A stretch of DNA of 64,000 bases, taken from positions 186,001 to 250,000 of the forward strand of contig CAWHEF010000001.1 of assembly GCA_963828385.1 (NCBI GenBank), given 5' to 3'. Below the pieces are notes generated by a model. That model searched no databases. It saw only the letters and a program-made list of their open reading frames with translations, and was not told the DNA's origin. Made by a program: the position numbers and the translations under genes. The DNA comes from Bog-756 sp963828385 (GTDB taxonomy: Bacteria; Actinomycetota; Acidimicrobiia; Acidimicrobiales; RAAP-2). Of this stretch, positions 1 to 8,840 are shown in pieces (position 1 is the stretch's first letter; every line of letters starts with the position of its first letter).

Positions 1-787
1 CGAGGGCGGCGTAGGGCACGATGGGCCCGACCCAGGTGACCGCGACCTGGTCCCGTCCGCGACGACGGAGCTCGTGCAGGGCCCCGAGCAGGGCGGGGCG
101 GCCTCTTCCCCGCCCGATGAGGTCCGGTCGGACGGCGACCGGTCCGAGTCGACCCCGGCGGTTGACCTCAAAGGCGCAGACGGCGGCGATGTCGGCCTCG
201 CCCTCTCTCGAGAACACGAGATTTCCCTTGCCGCAGGCGCGCCGGACCTCGGCATTCCAGTTCGGCCAGTAGGCGGCGGTCCATTTCGCGAGCTCGTTGC
301 ATTGGCGGCGATCGGCCAGCTGCCAACCCCCGGAGTCCTCAGGGATGCTTGCGAGGTCGACGTCCACGTCGAAGTTGGTCTCCACCCGAGCGTAGTGACG
401 GCGCTCCAGCAGGCATAGCAAGGCGGTCTCGGTGCTCGGGGCTCCCGGCCAGAGGAAATAGGGCGCGTCGGCGCCCGTGGTCAGGCTCGTATGTCCGCCA
501 GCGAGGGCCCACGACTCCGCCGTGTCGAGCAGCGCGTGCCCAAGTCCACGACCGCGGGCCTCCGCGTCGACGACGAGGAGCCGGATGCGGGCACCATCGG
601 CGCATTCGGCGATGGCCACGACGCCGGCCGACAGATCACCGAAGACCGTCGCAGGTTGGTCCTCACTGAAGAGGGCGCCCTCCAGTTCGGAGACATCCGG
701 CGGATCGGTGAGCGAACGCCGACAGAGCGATGCGAGCGCGCCGAGGCAGTGTCGGTCCAGCGACTCGATCGGGACCCGGGCTACCAC
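1..787 (-). CDS. Two-domain GNAT acetyltransferase, C-terminus off the window
   Basis: The gene runs off the left edge, so only about 262 codons are visible. Two GNAT acetyl-CoA-binding motifs can be read: VDAEARGRGLGHALL near residues 71-87 and a second, LGPVAVRPDLIGRGRG, near 214-229. Tandem GNAT folds of this kind occur in mycothiol-synthase-like and other double-domain acetyltransferases of actinobacteria; the acyl acceptor cannot be named from sequence. I chose the GTG at 787 because it lies four bases after the stop of the upstream kinase-like gene, suggesting co-transcription. No frameshift is visible. Confidence 0.75.
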   Translation of the reverse strand, partial: MVARVPIESLDRHCLGALASLCRRSLTDPPDVSELEGALFSEDQPATVFGDLSAGVVAIAECADGARIRLLVVDAEARGRGLGHALLDTAESWALAGGHTSLTTGADAPYFLWPGAPSTETALLCLLERRHYARVETNFDVDVDLASIPEDSGGWQLADRRQCNELAKWTAAYWPNWNAEVRRACGKGNLVFSREGEADIAAVCAFEVNRRGRLGPVAVRPDLIGRGRGRPALLGALHELRRRGRDQVAVTWVGPIVPYAAL

Positions 788-791
788 GAAC

Positions 792-1808
792 TCATCGCAG
801 GGTTCCGCCGGTCGGCATCGAGGCGAGCAGGTCGAGCTGGGTCCGGGCCCGGTCGAGGTTCTGGACGGGTCGCGCCGTCCGGAAGTAGACGTCGCCCTCC
901 AGCCAATCCACGAGGAAGCGCGTGGCCTGCTCGAAGGCGGCGATGGCGCCGGCGGCCGACGTGGCCGTTACCTCTTCGCTGGTGAGCAGGCCGGACGGGA
1001 TGGCCTCCAGGTAGCCGGTCACCACCTCCTCGTACAACGACGCGTCGACGGTGGCCTGATGGGTGTCCTCCCCCTCCTCGGAGACCGAGACGGTCGCCGT
1101 GCGGAGCAGGTCCCCGAGATCCCAGAACCAGGCACCGGGCATGACGGTGTCGAGGTCGACGAGGCAGACGGCGCGGCCGTCACGAAAGAGCAGGTTGTCA
1201 AGCTTGGTGTCGAAGTGGGCGACCCGCACCGGGACCCGAGCCTCGAGGTCTTCGGTCAGCTCCACGAGCCAATCGAAGGCACGGATGCGGTCCAGCTCGC
1301 TGTGAACACCAGCCGCTCGACCGAGAGGGTCGGCGGCGACGATCGCTTCGAGCGCGGCCCGCCGTCTTCGAAGATCGTGGAAGCCGGGGAGGGTCAACAC
1401 CAGCCGCGCCGGCTCGAGCCCGGAAATGGCTCCATGGAACCGGCCGAGCAGGCCGCCAGCCGAACGGGCCAGGGTCGTCTCGAGGGGGACGGAAACCGGA
1501 TCCCCGACAACCCGCCGCCAGGCGCGCCAGGGAGCCCCGTCGGTCTCTACGATCCACCGTCCGTCGGGACCTGCCACCGGCTCGGGAACGAGATCCCTGC
1601 CCGCCGTCCGGCACAGCAAGAGAAGGTTGGCAGTCAGCCCCTCGACGTCTGAGAAGACGGCGGGATTGAGGCGCTGGAGAACATAGTCACCCGACCGGGT
1701 GGTGACGTGGAACGAGTCGTTGATGTTGCCCCGCCGGATCCGGGAGACACCGGTCAGTTCGGCCCATCCGAAGCGACCTGCCACCCGCCGGGCCGACTCC
1801 GTCGTCAC
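792..1808 (-). CDS. Phosphotransferase, N-acetylhexosamine-1-kinase (NahK)-like
   Basis: 338 residues with the aminoglycoside-phosphotransferase fold. The N-terminal segment (RIRRGNINDSFHV, then YVLQRLN) is the pattern seen in NahK-type sugar kinases. The catalytic loop is HFDTKLDNLL, followed by the metal-binding VDLDTVMPG and a WDLGD segment. The expected role is ATP-dependent phosphorylation of a sugar or related small molecule in the cytoplasm; substrate is inferred only from the NahK-like motifs. The reading frame stays open far upstream, but similarity begins after the GTG at 1808 (residues VTTESARR), so I start there. It is followed four bases later by a GNAT gene. Confidence 0.75.
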   Translation of the reverse strand: MTTESARRVAGRFGWAELTGVSRIRRGNINDSFHVTTRSGDYVLQRLNPAVFSDVEGLTANLLLLCRTAGRDLVPEPVAGPDGRWIVETDGAPWRAWRRVVGDPVSVPLETTLARSAGGLLGRFHGAISGLEPARLVLTLPGFHDLRRRRAALEAIVAADPLGRAAGVHSELDRIRAFDWLVELTEDLEARVPVRVAHFDTKLDNLLFRDGRAVCLVDLDTVMPGAWFWDLGDLLRTATVSVSEEGEDTHQATVDASLYEEVVTGYLEAIPSGLLTSEEVTATSAAGAIAAFEQATRFLVDWLEGDVYFRTARPVQNLDRARTQLDLLASMPTGGTLR

Positions 1809-2070
1809 CGTCGGGCGGGCCTGCTGCAACGATCCGGTACCGCGCCGTGATGGGCCGTTCTGGGGAGTGGACCTCGGCCGTTGCACTCCCGGTTGTCTGC
1901 CACGAGTGGCCACTCGGGGGCCTCCTCCGCACGTCATCCCTTGTGGGTACCCATTCAGCTCGTGGAGGGAAGGGGCGCGGCCGAGTGCGGACAGGCCGGG
2001 CCCAGGACGAAGTCGAGTCCCCAACGGGATGCTATCTGTTCCCCCGGGGCGCACCCCGGAGCCGGGTCCG

Positions 2071-2640
2071 TCAAAGGTCCTTGAACCAGAGCAGCTGAAC
2101 TTCTTCAGGGTGTTCGGGATACGTGTAGCGGTTGATGCCGCCGAGCGTGCAGCCCATGCGGACGTAGAACCGGCAGGCGGGGACGTTGATGTTCTGCGTC
2201 TCGATCTTGAGCTGGCTGCACTCCCGTTCTCGCGCCCATTGCTCGGCAGCTCGGAACAACAGGGTACCGATGCCGGCTCGGCGCGACCCCGTGTCCACCC
2301 GTAGGTCCCAGAGAGCGGCGAGGTCGGTTCGACGATCCAACATGTAGAGGTGTTCGGTATCGAAGGCGATGACCGCCCCGCCGATCCGCACGCCTTGGTC
2401 GTGGGCGGCGATCAGTCCCCAGTTCGCCACATCGAAGCGATGGGGCCAGCGGTTCGGGAGCTCAGTCTCGTCGTTGTCCTTGACGAAGGTGGGCTCCACG
2501 GTTCGCTCCTGGAATGCGAACCCGCCCAACCCCCCGTCCACGAGGGAGAGCTCGAGCTTCTTCTCCACCCGGAAGGCAATCGAGAGCGCTGCATGGTCAG
2601 CCAATGATGCGATCGGTTCCTCTTGGATGTCGACGCCCAT
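2071..2640 (-). CDS. GNAT acetyltransferase, streptothricin-acetyltransferase-like
   Basis: 189 residues, single GNAT domain. The segment WDLRVDTGSRRAGIGTLLF near residues 115-135 is motif A with the RxxGIG pyrophosphate loop, and QNINVPACRFYVRMGC is the C-terminal motif B. The order AHDQGVRIGGAVIAFDT ... LYMLDRRTDLAALWDLRVD resembles the SatA/Sat4 branch that acetylates streptothricin, but many members act on other amines, so resistance is only a possibility. Starts at ATG 2640. It is transcribed away from the lactate dehydrogenase gene beginning at 2748, so the two share a roughly 107-bp intergenic region. Confidence 0.75.
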   Translation of the reverse strand: MGVDIQEEPIASLADHAALSIAFRVEKKLELSLVDGGLGGFAFQERTVEPTFVKDNDETELPNRWPHRFDVANWGLIAAHDQGVRIGGAVIAFDTEHLYMLDRRTDLAALWDLRVDTGSRRAGIGTLLFRAAEQWARERECSQLKIETQNINVPACRFYVRMGCTLGGINRYTYPEHPEEVQLLWFKDL

Positions 2641-2747
2641 CTGCGCCTCCTTTGCCTGCTCTCCCTCTCGACGGGCATTGTCACACGGGTGCGCTCTCCC
2701 CGGCCCGGCACTGTACCGAGGCCGCCTCGGTCTGGAAGCATGGCGCC

Positions 2748-3932
2748 ATGACCCGACGGGATCGGACCCTCGGCCTCGCCCCGGCGTCGGTGAGCGACTA
2801 CCGAGAGCTTGCTCGGCGCCGCCTGCCCCGCCAGCTGTTCGACTACATCGACGGAGGCTCCTACCAGGAGCAGACCATGACGGAGCAACGTGACCGACCT
2901 CGCCGCAGTCAAGCTGCGCCAGCGCGTGCTCCGTGACGTGTCCAAGCGGTCGCTCGCCGTCGACGTGCTTGGCCGCGAGCTTCGTTGCCCGTCATCCTCG
3001 GGCCGGTTGGCCTCGGTGGCATGTTCGCCCGGAGAGCCGAAGTCCAAGCGGCCAAGGCGGCGGAGGCTGCCGGGGTGGTGTTCTGCGAGTCGACGGTGTC
3101 GATCTGTTCGATCGAAGAGGTGGCGGCCGCTGTCGAGCGTCCGGTCTGGTTCCAGCTCTACGTGATGCGTGACCGCTCCTACGCCGAGGACCTGATGGCG
3201 AGGGCCCGGGCCGTCGGTGTCGAGGTGCTCGTGCTGACCGTGGACCTGAGCGTGGTCGGGGCCCGCTACCGCGACGTCCGCAACGGGATCGAGGGCGATC
3301 TTCCTCCGGCCAAGCGTCTCGCCCGGGCCGCCGACCTGGCCACGCATCCGTCCTGGGTGCGCGACGTGGCCGTAGGCGGGAAGCCCCTCACCTTCGGGAA
3401 CCTGGAGCGGGCCGTGCCCGGAGCGGAGCGGCCCGACGCCTTCAAGCTCTGGGTCGCCCACCAGTTCGACCCTGCGGTCACGTGGGACGACCTGGCCTGG
3501 GTGCGCGAGCACTGGGACGGCAAGGTGGTGCTGAAGGGCATCCTCGACCCCGACGACGCCCGACGGGCGGTGGACCACGGGGCCGACGCCGTGATCGTGT
3601 CCAACCACGGTGGGCGCCAGCTCGACAGCGTGCCCTCCGCCATCGCCGCCCTGCCGCCGGTGGTCGAGGCGGTGGGTGATGCCACCTGCGTGCTGGTCGA
3701 CGGAGGGATCCGCAGCGGCCTCGACGTGGTCAAGGCATTGGCGCTCGGTGCCCGGGCCTGCCTCGTCGGCCGAGCGTGGGCATGGTCGGTGGCATCCCGG
3801 GGCCAGAGCGGCGTGGCCCACGTCCTCGACATCATGAAGGGCGAGATGCTGGTGGCCCTCGGGCTGACCGGTGTCACCGACGTGCGCCATCTCGACCGGG
3901 AGGCACTCGTCGGCGGGGGTCGGCCCACCTGA
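2748..3932 (+). CDS. lldD: FMN-dependent L-lactate dehydrogenase, two compensating frameshifts
   Basis: Residues throughout match the LldD family, which oxidises L-lactate to pyruvate with FMN and passes electrons to the respiratory chain. The N-terminus reads LFDYIDGGSYQEQTMTE; the body has RPVWFQLYV, LVLTVDL, VVLKGILDPDDARRAVDHG and the FMN/substrate motif VSNHGGRQLD. The frame breaks twice: one extra base near 2886 (after MTE) and one missing base near 2983 (before LPVILGPVGLGG). The 30-odd residues between, read in the other frame (VTDLAAVKLRQRVLRD), are also normal LldD sequence. That makes sequencing error more likely than decay. ATG 2748 is the chosen start. Confidence 0.8.
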
Positions 3933-3970
3933 GCGCTCCCGGTCCGGACGACTGCCGGGCCCCCTGCCGA

Positions 3971-4837
3971 TCAGCTCCGTCCGGCCAGAGCGGCGACGCT
4001 GTCGGCCACCCGGTCGTAGAGGGGGGAGGGGAGGTCGTGGCCCATTCCCGGGATGATGACCAGCTCGGCCCCGGGGATGGCGGCCGCCGTGGCCCTGCCC
4101 CCGCTGACGTCGACGAGAGGATCCGCCTCGCCGTGGATGACGAGCGTCGGAAGGTCGAGCTTCTCCAGGTCTCGGGTGCGGTCCGGCGAGCTCATGATGG
4201 CCACCAGCTGGCGCCCGGTCCCTTCGGGGTGGAAGGCGCGGTCGTAGTCGGCGGCGATGTGTTCCCGGATCCGCTCCTCCTCGAAGGGGAAGCCGGGGGA
4301 GGCGATGGCGCGGGACGTGGCCATGCCCTGGTCGACCGCGCTCTTCTTGTCGGTCGGCGCCGGTTGCAACAACAACGGCATCACGTCAGGGTGGGGGAGG
4401 CCGACGCCACGGTCGCCGGTCGTCGACATGATCGACGTCATGGTCCGGACCCGGCCGGGGAACCCGATGGCCATCGACTGCACGATCATCCCGCCCATCG
4501 ACGCGCCGAGGATGTGGGCACTCTCCAGTCCGACTGTGTCGAGGACGGAGACGGCGTCGGCGGCCATGTCGGCGAGGAGATAGGGGGCCTTCGCCGTTCC
4601 GGCCAGCGCACCGACCACATCCGGCGGTCCTGCATCGTCGAACCACGTCGATCTGCCCACGTCGCGGTTGTCGAAGGAGATCACGTGGAAGCCACGGTCG
4701 CAGAGACCTGATCGGAACTCGGGGTACCACGCCGTCATCTGGGCTCCGAGACCCATCACGATGAGGAGCGGCGAACCTTCCGGGTCGCCCTCGGTCTCGT
4801 AATAGATGGTGACGCCGTTTCCGGTGGCTTCGGGCAT
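3971..4837 (-). CDS. Alpha/beta hydrolase
   Basis: 288 residues with the alpha/beta hydrolase fold. LLIVMGLGAQMTAW is the oxyanion-side strand and loop, GASMGGMIVQ near residue 117 is the nucleophile elbow with Ser, LVIHGEADPLVD supplies the acid, and GMGHDLP near the C-terminus supplies the His. The length and the NRDVGRS segment after the first strands are typical of a subfamily often annotated as arylesterase-like or 3-oxoadipate enol-lactonase-like; the substrate is unknown. It ends 38 bases from the lactate dehydrogenase stop (convergent) and starts at ATG 4837. Confidence 0.85.
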   Translation of the reverse strand: MPEATGNGVTIYYETEGDPEGSPLLIVMGLGAQMTAWYPEFRSGLCDRGFHVISFDNRDVGRSTWFDDAGPPDVVGALAGTAKAPYLLADMAADAVSVLDTVGLESAHILGASMGGMIVQSMAIGFPGRVRTMTSIMSTTGDRGVGLPHPDVMPLLLQPAPTDKKSAVDQGMATSRAIASPGFPFEEERIREHIAADYDRAFHPEGTGRQLVAIMSSPDRTRDLEKLDLPTLVIHGEADPLVDVSGGRATAAAIPGAELVIIPGMGHDLPSPLYDRVADSVAALAGRS

Positions 4838-4906
4838 GGTGCGGACTCCTCGTCGATGGCTTCCAGAGGCGAGACTATGTGATGAGCCCGTCCTCAGACC
4901 GGCCGA

Positions 4907-5515
4907 TCATCCCCACTCCTCGACCAGGGCTCTGCCGTCGGCTGACGGGCGGAACACCGGGAGCGACCCGAGGGCGTGGACGAGCGTGGCATCGTCCCCC
5001 AGGCCGGTCGCCCACTCCGTCCCCTCGGTCACCAGGGCACCGACGACCACAGGACGGGCGCCCATGCGGCGGACGAGGTTGAGGGCGGCCCGGATGGAGG
5101 CACCCGTCGAGACCACATCGTCGACGACCGCCACCCTCCGGCCCTCGATGGCACCGATGCGGACCGGGTCGATGCGGAGCTGTTGGGCCGCCCCGGTGGT
5201 GATCGAACGGACCGGCTCGCTCGGTGCCTCGCCCAAGTGGATCTTCGGGGTCTTGTGGAGGATCACGTAGTCGTCGAGCCCGAGGGATCGGGTGACCTCG
5301 ATGGCGATGGGGATGCCCATGGTGGCGACCGACACCACGATCTCGGGCTCGAAGGGCGCGAGCTTCTCGGCCAGCTCCCGGCCGGCCCTCTGCGCGAAGC
5401 CGATGCCGAGGTCGACGGTGATGAGCAGGGCGACGGTGAGGTCAGGCCGGAGGGCGACGAGGGGGAGATCGAGCGCCTGGGAACCGACCGTCGTGTGAAA
5501 GGTCCCCTCGGCCAC
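4907..5515 (-). CDS. Purine-type phosphoribosyltransferase
   Basis: 202 residues of the type I phosphoribosyltransferase fold. VAVVDDVVSTGAS near residues 125-137 is the PRPP-binding loop; VVSVATMGIPIAIEVTRSLG near residues 62-81 matches the PPi loop region. The family transfers a purine base to PRPP in salvage (adenine or xanthine types); the base used here is not resolved. Starts at ATG 5515, 88 bases from the divergent GH4 gene, so the two may share a control region. No RNA element was recognised in that space. Confidence 0.75.
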   Translation of the reverse strand: MAEGTFHTTVGSQALDLPLVALRPDLTVALLITVDLGIGFAQRAGRELAEKLAPFEPEIVVSVATMGIPIAIEVTRSLGLDDYVILHKTPKIHLGEAPSEPVRSITTGAAQQLRIDPVRIGAIEGRRVAVVDDVVSTGASIRAALNLVRRMGARPVVVGALVTEGTEWATGLGDDATLVHALGSLPVFRPSADGRALVEEWG

Positions 5516-5603
5516 GCTCCGACTGTGGCCCGACGGCGACGAGCTGGCAAGCCGGACGGGACGGCCCCGCCACGACGACGGCCATCGGAGTACGGTCCCT
5601 CAG

Positions 5604-7013
5604 ATGGCCGCACCCGAGAAAGCACCGCAGGAACCACCCCGGATCACCATTGTCGGAGGCGGGTCCACCCACTGGACCCCGAGGCTCCTCTGCGACTTCG
5701 CCAACACCGACACGCTCGCCGGTGCGAAGGTCACGCTCATGGACGTCGACGCCGGATCGCTTCCGGTGATGGCCGAGGCGGCCGCCCACGTCGCCAAGGT
5801 GCGGGACATCGGGCTGACGGCGGAGACGACGACCGATCTCGCCACAGCGCTCGACGGAGCCGACTTCGTCATCACCGCTCTCACGGTCGGTGGGTTCGAC
5901 AGCATGCGCTACGACCTCGAGATACCGGCCCGGTTCGGCATCCGCCAACCGGTCGGGGACACGGTGGGCCCCGGTGGTATCTTCCGGGCCCTGCGCAGCG
6001 CTCCGGTCATCGTGGACGTGGCCCGGGCCATGGAGCGCCACTGTCCCGACGCCCTGCTCGTCAACGTGAGCAACCCGTTGACCGCCCTCACCAGGGCCGC
6101 CGGGCGTGAGTCCGGGGTCAGAGTGGTCGGGCTGTGCAACGAGCTGGTCGGCTTCCAGTTCTCGATGAGCCTCCTCTTCGACGTCCCGCTGAAGCAGGTC
6201 GATCCCGTCGTCGGCGGCGTGAACCACCTGCCCCTCGTCACCGCCCTCCGCATCGGCGAGGAGGACGGCTTCGACCTGCTCCGAACCCTCCTCACCGACC
6301 TCGACACGAGGGGCGCCGATCCCATCTGGATGGCCCCGGTCGATGACATGCACTGGCAGAAGGTGTCTTCCGGCGACTCGTGGACCAAGACCGACGTGGT
6401 GTGGAACAACCGGATCAAGTTCGAGCTCTTCCAACGGTTCGATGTGTTGCCCGGGGCGTCCGACGTTCACGTGGCCGAGTTCCTCCCCTGGTTCACGACG
6501 GCAGCCTCGGACTTCGGGCGCGACTGGGGTGTGCACCACTACGGCCTCGCCGGCCATCTCGCCGAGAAGGCCGACGACGAGCGGAACCTCGCCGAACTGC
6601 TGAATGGGGACGAGATCTCGGCGTGGCCCTCGGGCGAGTTGGTGGCCGACCTCATCACCGGTGTCACGCGCGGTGAGGAGCGTTCCCTTCCCATGAACCT
6701 GCCCAACCGGGGCCAGGTGGCGAACCTGGGCGAGGGCCCGGTGGTCGAGTGCATCGGCATGACCGGACCAGACGGCGTCCGGGCCCGTGACGCGGTCCGC
6801 GTGGAGTCCTTTCTCGGCGAGCACCTGGGACGTGTCGCCTACTCCCAGGAGCTCACCGTCGAGGCCGCCCTGGCGGGGGACCGCACGAGCGTGCTCGAAG
6901 CCGTGCTCGCCGACCCGACGACGGGGCGGCTCGCCTACACGGATCTGGTGTCCATGACCGACGAGCTGCTGGGGGCGACCGCCCGCTGGCTACCCCGGTT
7001 CTCGACTGCCTGA
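5604..7013 (+). CDS. Glycoside hydrolase family 4 (NAD- and Mn-dependent)
   Basis: 469 residues. The N-terminal Rossmann segment ITIVGGGSTHWTP near residues 14-26 binds NAD. NVSNPLTALT and VGGVNHLP near residue 200 are GH4 signatures, the latter with the metal-binding His. GH4 enzymes cleave alpha- or beta-glycosides through an oxidation/elimination cycle in the cytoplasm. The metal-ligand Cys sits in LCNELVGF; this CNE sequence is not one of the classical CHS, CHG, CDMP or CN(V/I)P tetrapeptides used to predict specificity, so the sugar cannot be assigned. Divergent from the phosphoribosyltransferase gene. ATG 5604 starts a full-length reading frame. Confidence 0.85.
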   Translation: MAAPEKAPQEPPRITIVGGGSTHWTPRLLCDFANTDTLAGAKVTLMDVDAGSLPVMAEAAAHVAKVRDIGLTAETTTDLATALDGADFVITALTVGGFDSMRYDLEIPARFGIRQPVGDTVGPGGIFRALRSAPVIVDVARAMERHCPDALLVNVSNPLTALTRAAGRESGVRVVGLCNELVGFQFSMSLLFDVPLKQVDPVVGGVNHLPLVTALRIGEEDGFDLLRTLLTDLDTRGADPIWMAPVDDMHWQKVSSGDSWTKTDVVWNNRIKFELFQRFDVLPGASDVHVAEFLPWFTTAASDFGRDWGVHHYGLAGHLAEKADDERNLAELLNGDEISAWPSGELVADLITGVTRGEERSLPMNLPNRGQVANLGEGPVVECIGMTGPDGVRARDAVRVESFLGEHLGRVAYSQELTVEAALAGDRTSVLEAVLADPTTGRLAYTDLVSMTDELLGATARWLPRFSTA

Positions 7014-7315
7014 TCCCTTCGGTGCTCCAACCGGTGACCCGACAATCCGGTGACACGGTGACACGGTGACCCGGTCACCCGGTGACACGGTCGCCCGGTC
7101 GAGTCAGTCCGCCCAGGGGTCTGTCGCTGAAGTGGTTCGGCGGGAGTGCCCGCAGCCGACGCCGGGTCGCCGAATCGGTCGAGCGCTCGGTCTGCGGTCT
7201 GGGTTCCCACCACGACGGTGAGCAGGTGCGCTCGGGACACCGATGAGAGAGTGGCGGCTCAGCCGTCCGAGTACGGTCCGGTGAACGCGGGCGCGCCTCG
7301 AGGGAGAGCAACGGG
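7014..7315. other. Intergenic region with GGTGACAC-type short repeats
   Basis: About 300 bases between the GH4 stop and the DHFR-like start. The first third holds degenerate copies of CGGTGACAC and CGGTGACCC; see the repeat entry. The remainder has no recognisable gene: overlapping open frames here give only arginine/proline-rich translations. No promoter with both boxes was recognised. An AGGGAGAGCAACGGG stretch just before 7316 can serve as the ribosome site of the next gene. Confidence 0.5.
7031..7100. repeat. Short degenerate tandem repeat with internal dyad
   Basis: The 8-9 base unit (C)GGTGAC(A/C)C occurs about six times in 70 bases. At 7065-7079 two units meet head to head as GGTGACC-C-GGTCACC, a perfect 7-bp dyad with a one-base centre. 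It begins 18 bases after the GH4 stop codon. It could act as a transcription-end hairpin or as a protein-binding site; there is no following T-tract, so an intrinsic terminator is not supported. Confidence 0.6.
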
Positions 7316-7900
7316 ATGAGACCACTTCGATACTCGATCAACGTGACCCTCGACGGCTGCTGCCATCACGAGGCGGGGCTCCCTCCGGACGAGGAGTCGA
7401 TGCGGTACTGGACCGCTGAGATGGAACGAGCCGATGCCCTGCTATTCGGCCGGGTGACCTACGAGATGATGGAGTCGGCCTGGCGGCAGCCGGCCACGGG
7501 CACGTGGCCTGACTGGATGGATCAGTGGGAGATCCCGTTCGCCGCGGCCATCGACCGATCGAAGAAGTACGTCGTGTCGAGCACGCTGAGCGGGGCAGAT
7601 TGGAATGCCGAGCTGGTGCGAGGCGACGTGGGGCAAGCGGTTAAGCGGCTCAAGCAGGAGCCAGGCGAGGGCCTGCTCGTGGGTGGGGTCACCCTCCCCC
7701 TGGCGTTGGCAGATCTGGGACTGATCGACGAGTACGAGTTCCTTGTGCAGCCCGTCCTTGCCGGACACGGGCCGACATTGCTCGCCGGTCTGCGCGAGCG
7801 CATCCAGCTCACCCTCGTTGATCGCCATGACTTCCGGTCGGGGGCGGTCGCCTTGCGATACCGGCCCATCCGAGTTGCGGCTGGGTCCGATTTGTCCTGA
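7316..7900 (+). CDS. Dihydrofolate-reductase-like / RibD C-terminal domain protein
   Basis: 194 residues. The start SINVTLDG, the ADALLFGRVTYEMMESAW segment and LLVGGVTLPLALADLGLIDEY near residues 120-140 are the signature of the RibD_C/DHFR-like NADPH-dependent reductase superfamily common in actinobacteria. It is not a true folA, being shorter in the folate-binding loops. Substrate and pathway are unknown. ATG 7316 follows a purine-rich AGGGAGAGCAACGGG stretch. It is convergent with the SDR gene ending at 7989. Confidence 0.75.
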   Translation: MRPLRYSINVTLDGCCHHEAGLPPDEESMRYWTAEMERADALLFGRVTYEMMESAWRQPATGTWPDWMDQWEIPFAAAIDRSKKYVVSSTLSGADWNAELVRGDVGQAVKRLKQEPGEGLLVGGVTLPLALADLGLIDEYEFLVQPVLAGHGPTLLAGLRERIQLTLVDRHDFRSGAVALRYRPIRVAAGSDLS

Positions 7901-7988
7901 CGTGTTGGCCGCTGCCCGGTGACGAATCGACGGCTCCAGTGCGCTTCCCGTCGACCAGCCACCGGGACAATGTGGCGACCGACCACAC

Positions 7989-8780
7989 CTAGCGGGCCCC
8001 GAGGGGCCCAAAGAGCTGCTCGTAGATGCCGTCGACTCCCGATCCGTGGAGGGTCATCCCCCCGTCGACCACGATGTTCTGGCCGGTGATGAACCGGGCC
8101 TTGTCCGAGCAGAGGAAGACGACGACGTCGGCGACGTCCTCGGGCGCGCCGATTCGTCCCATCGGGGTCGTGCGCTCGTATCGCTCGACCTCGTGGGGGA
8201 AGACGGCGAGGAGGGGCTCGGTCAGCGCCGTCCTGATCATCCCGGGGGAGACGGCGTTGACCCGGATGCCGGGGCCGTACTCGAGGGCGGCGGAGGCGGT
8301 CAGGGCGGCGACGGCCGCCTTGGCGGCGGCGTAGGGGGCCTCGCCAGCGGCGGGACGGACCCCGCTGATCGAGGCGGTCGATACGACGGCGCCACCACCC
8401 GACGCCTTGATGTGGGGGATGGCTGAGCGGAACCCGAGGTACACACCGGTCAGGTTGACCCGGACGAGGCGGTCCCATTCGGTCGGCTCCCACTCGTGGA
8501 GCGGCGTCTGGCTGCCGGTGCCGGCGTTGTTGAACAGCAGCGACAGCCCCCCGAGAGCGCCGGCCGCCGCCTCCACCGTTGCCCTCAGGGCGTCGGGGTC
8601 GGTGACGTCAGCGGTGAACGCCTTCCCCCCGATGTCCCGGGCAACCGTCGCCGCCCGGTCGCCGTCGATATCGAGGACCGCCACCGACGCCCCCTCCTCG
8701 GCCATCCTCGTGCAGGTGGCCCTGCCGATGCCCGACCCTCCACCGGTGACGATCGCCCTTTGCCCGTCGAGCAGTCCCAT
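7989..8780 (-). CDS. SDR-family oxidoreductase
   Basis: 263 residues of the classical short-chain dehydrogenase type. TGGGSGIGRAT near residues 12-22 is the NAD(P)-binding loop, LFNNAGTG is the structural motif, VSTASISG carries the catalytic Ser and YAAAKAA carries Tyr and Lys. The acidic residue after the second strand (LDID) favours NAD(H). The SPG segment and C-terminal ITGQNIVVDGG are typical of 3-ketoacyl reductase / glucose dehydrogenase-like SDRs. It follows the AAA ATPase gene by 60 bases on the same strand. Confidence 0.85.
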   Translation of the reverse strand: MGLLDGQRAIVTGGGSGIGRATCTRMAEEGASVAVLDIDGDRAATVARDIGGKAFTADVTDPDALRATVEAAAGALGGLSLLFNNAGTGSQTPLHEWEPTEWDRLVRVNLTGVYLGFRSAIPHIKASGGGAVVSTASISGVRPAAGEAPYAAAKAAVAALTASAALEYGPGIRVNAVSPGMIRTALTEPLLAVFPHEVERYERTTPMGRIGAPEDVADVVVFLCSDKARFITGQNIVVDGGMTLHGSGVDGIYEQLFGPLGAR

Positions 8781-8840
8781 CCGTCCATCCCTTCCTCGTC
8801 GATCGAACCGCGTCGCACGGTCGCTGCGTCCGCGGCGAGC

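Noticed and set aside
477..1652. Long plus-strand open frame opposite the NahK-like kinase and GNAT genes
   Set aside because: Translation is Arg/Pro/Gly-rich with no family match, while the minus strand has clear kinase and GNAT motifs. It is a GC-driven mirror frame.
2886..2985. Programmed frameshifting in the lactate dehydrogenase gene
   Set aside because: Two opposite shifts 100 bases apart, no slippery run or downstream structure of the usual kind; sequence error is simpler.
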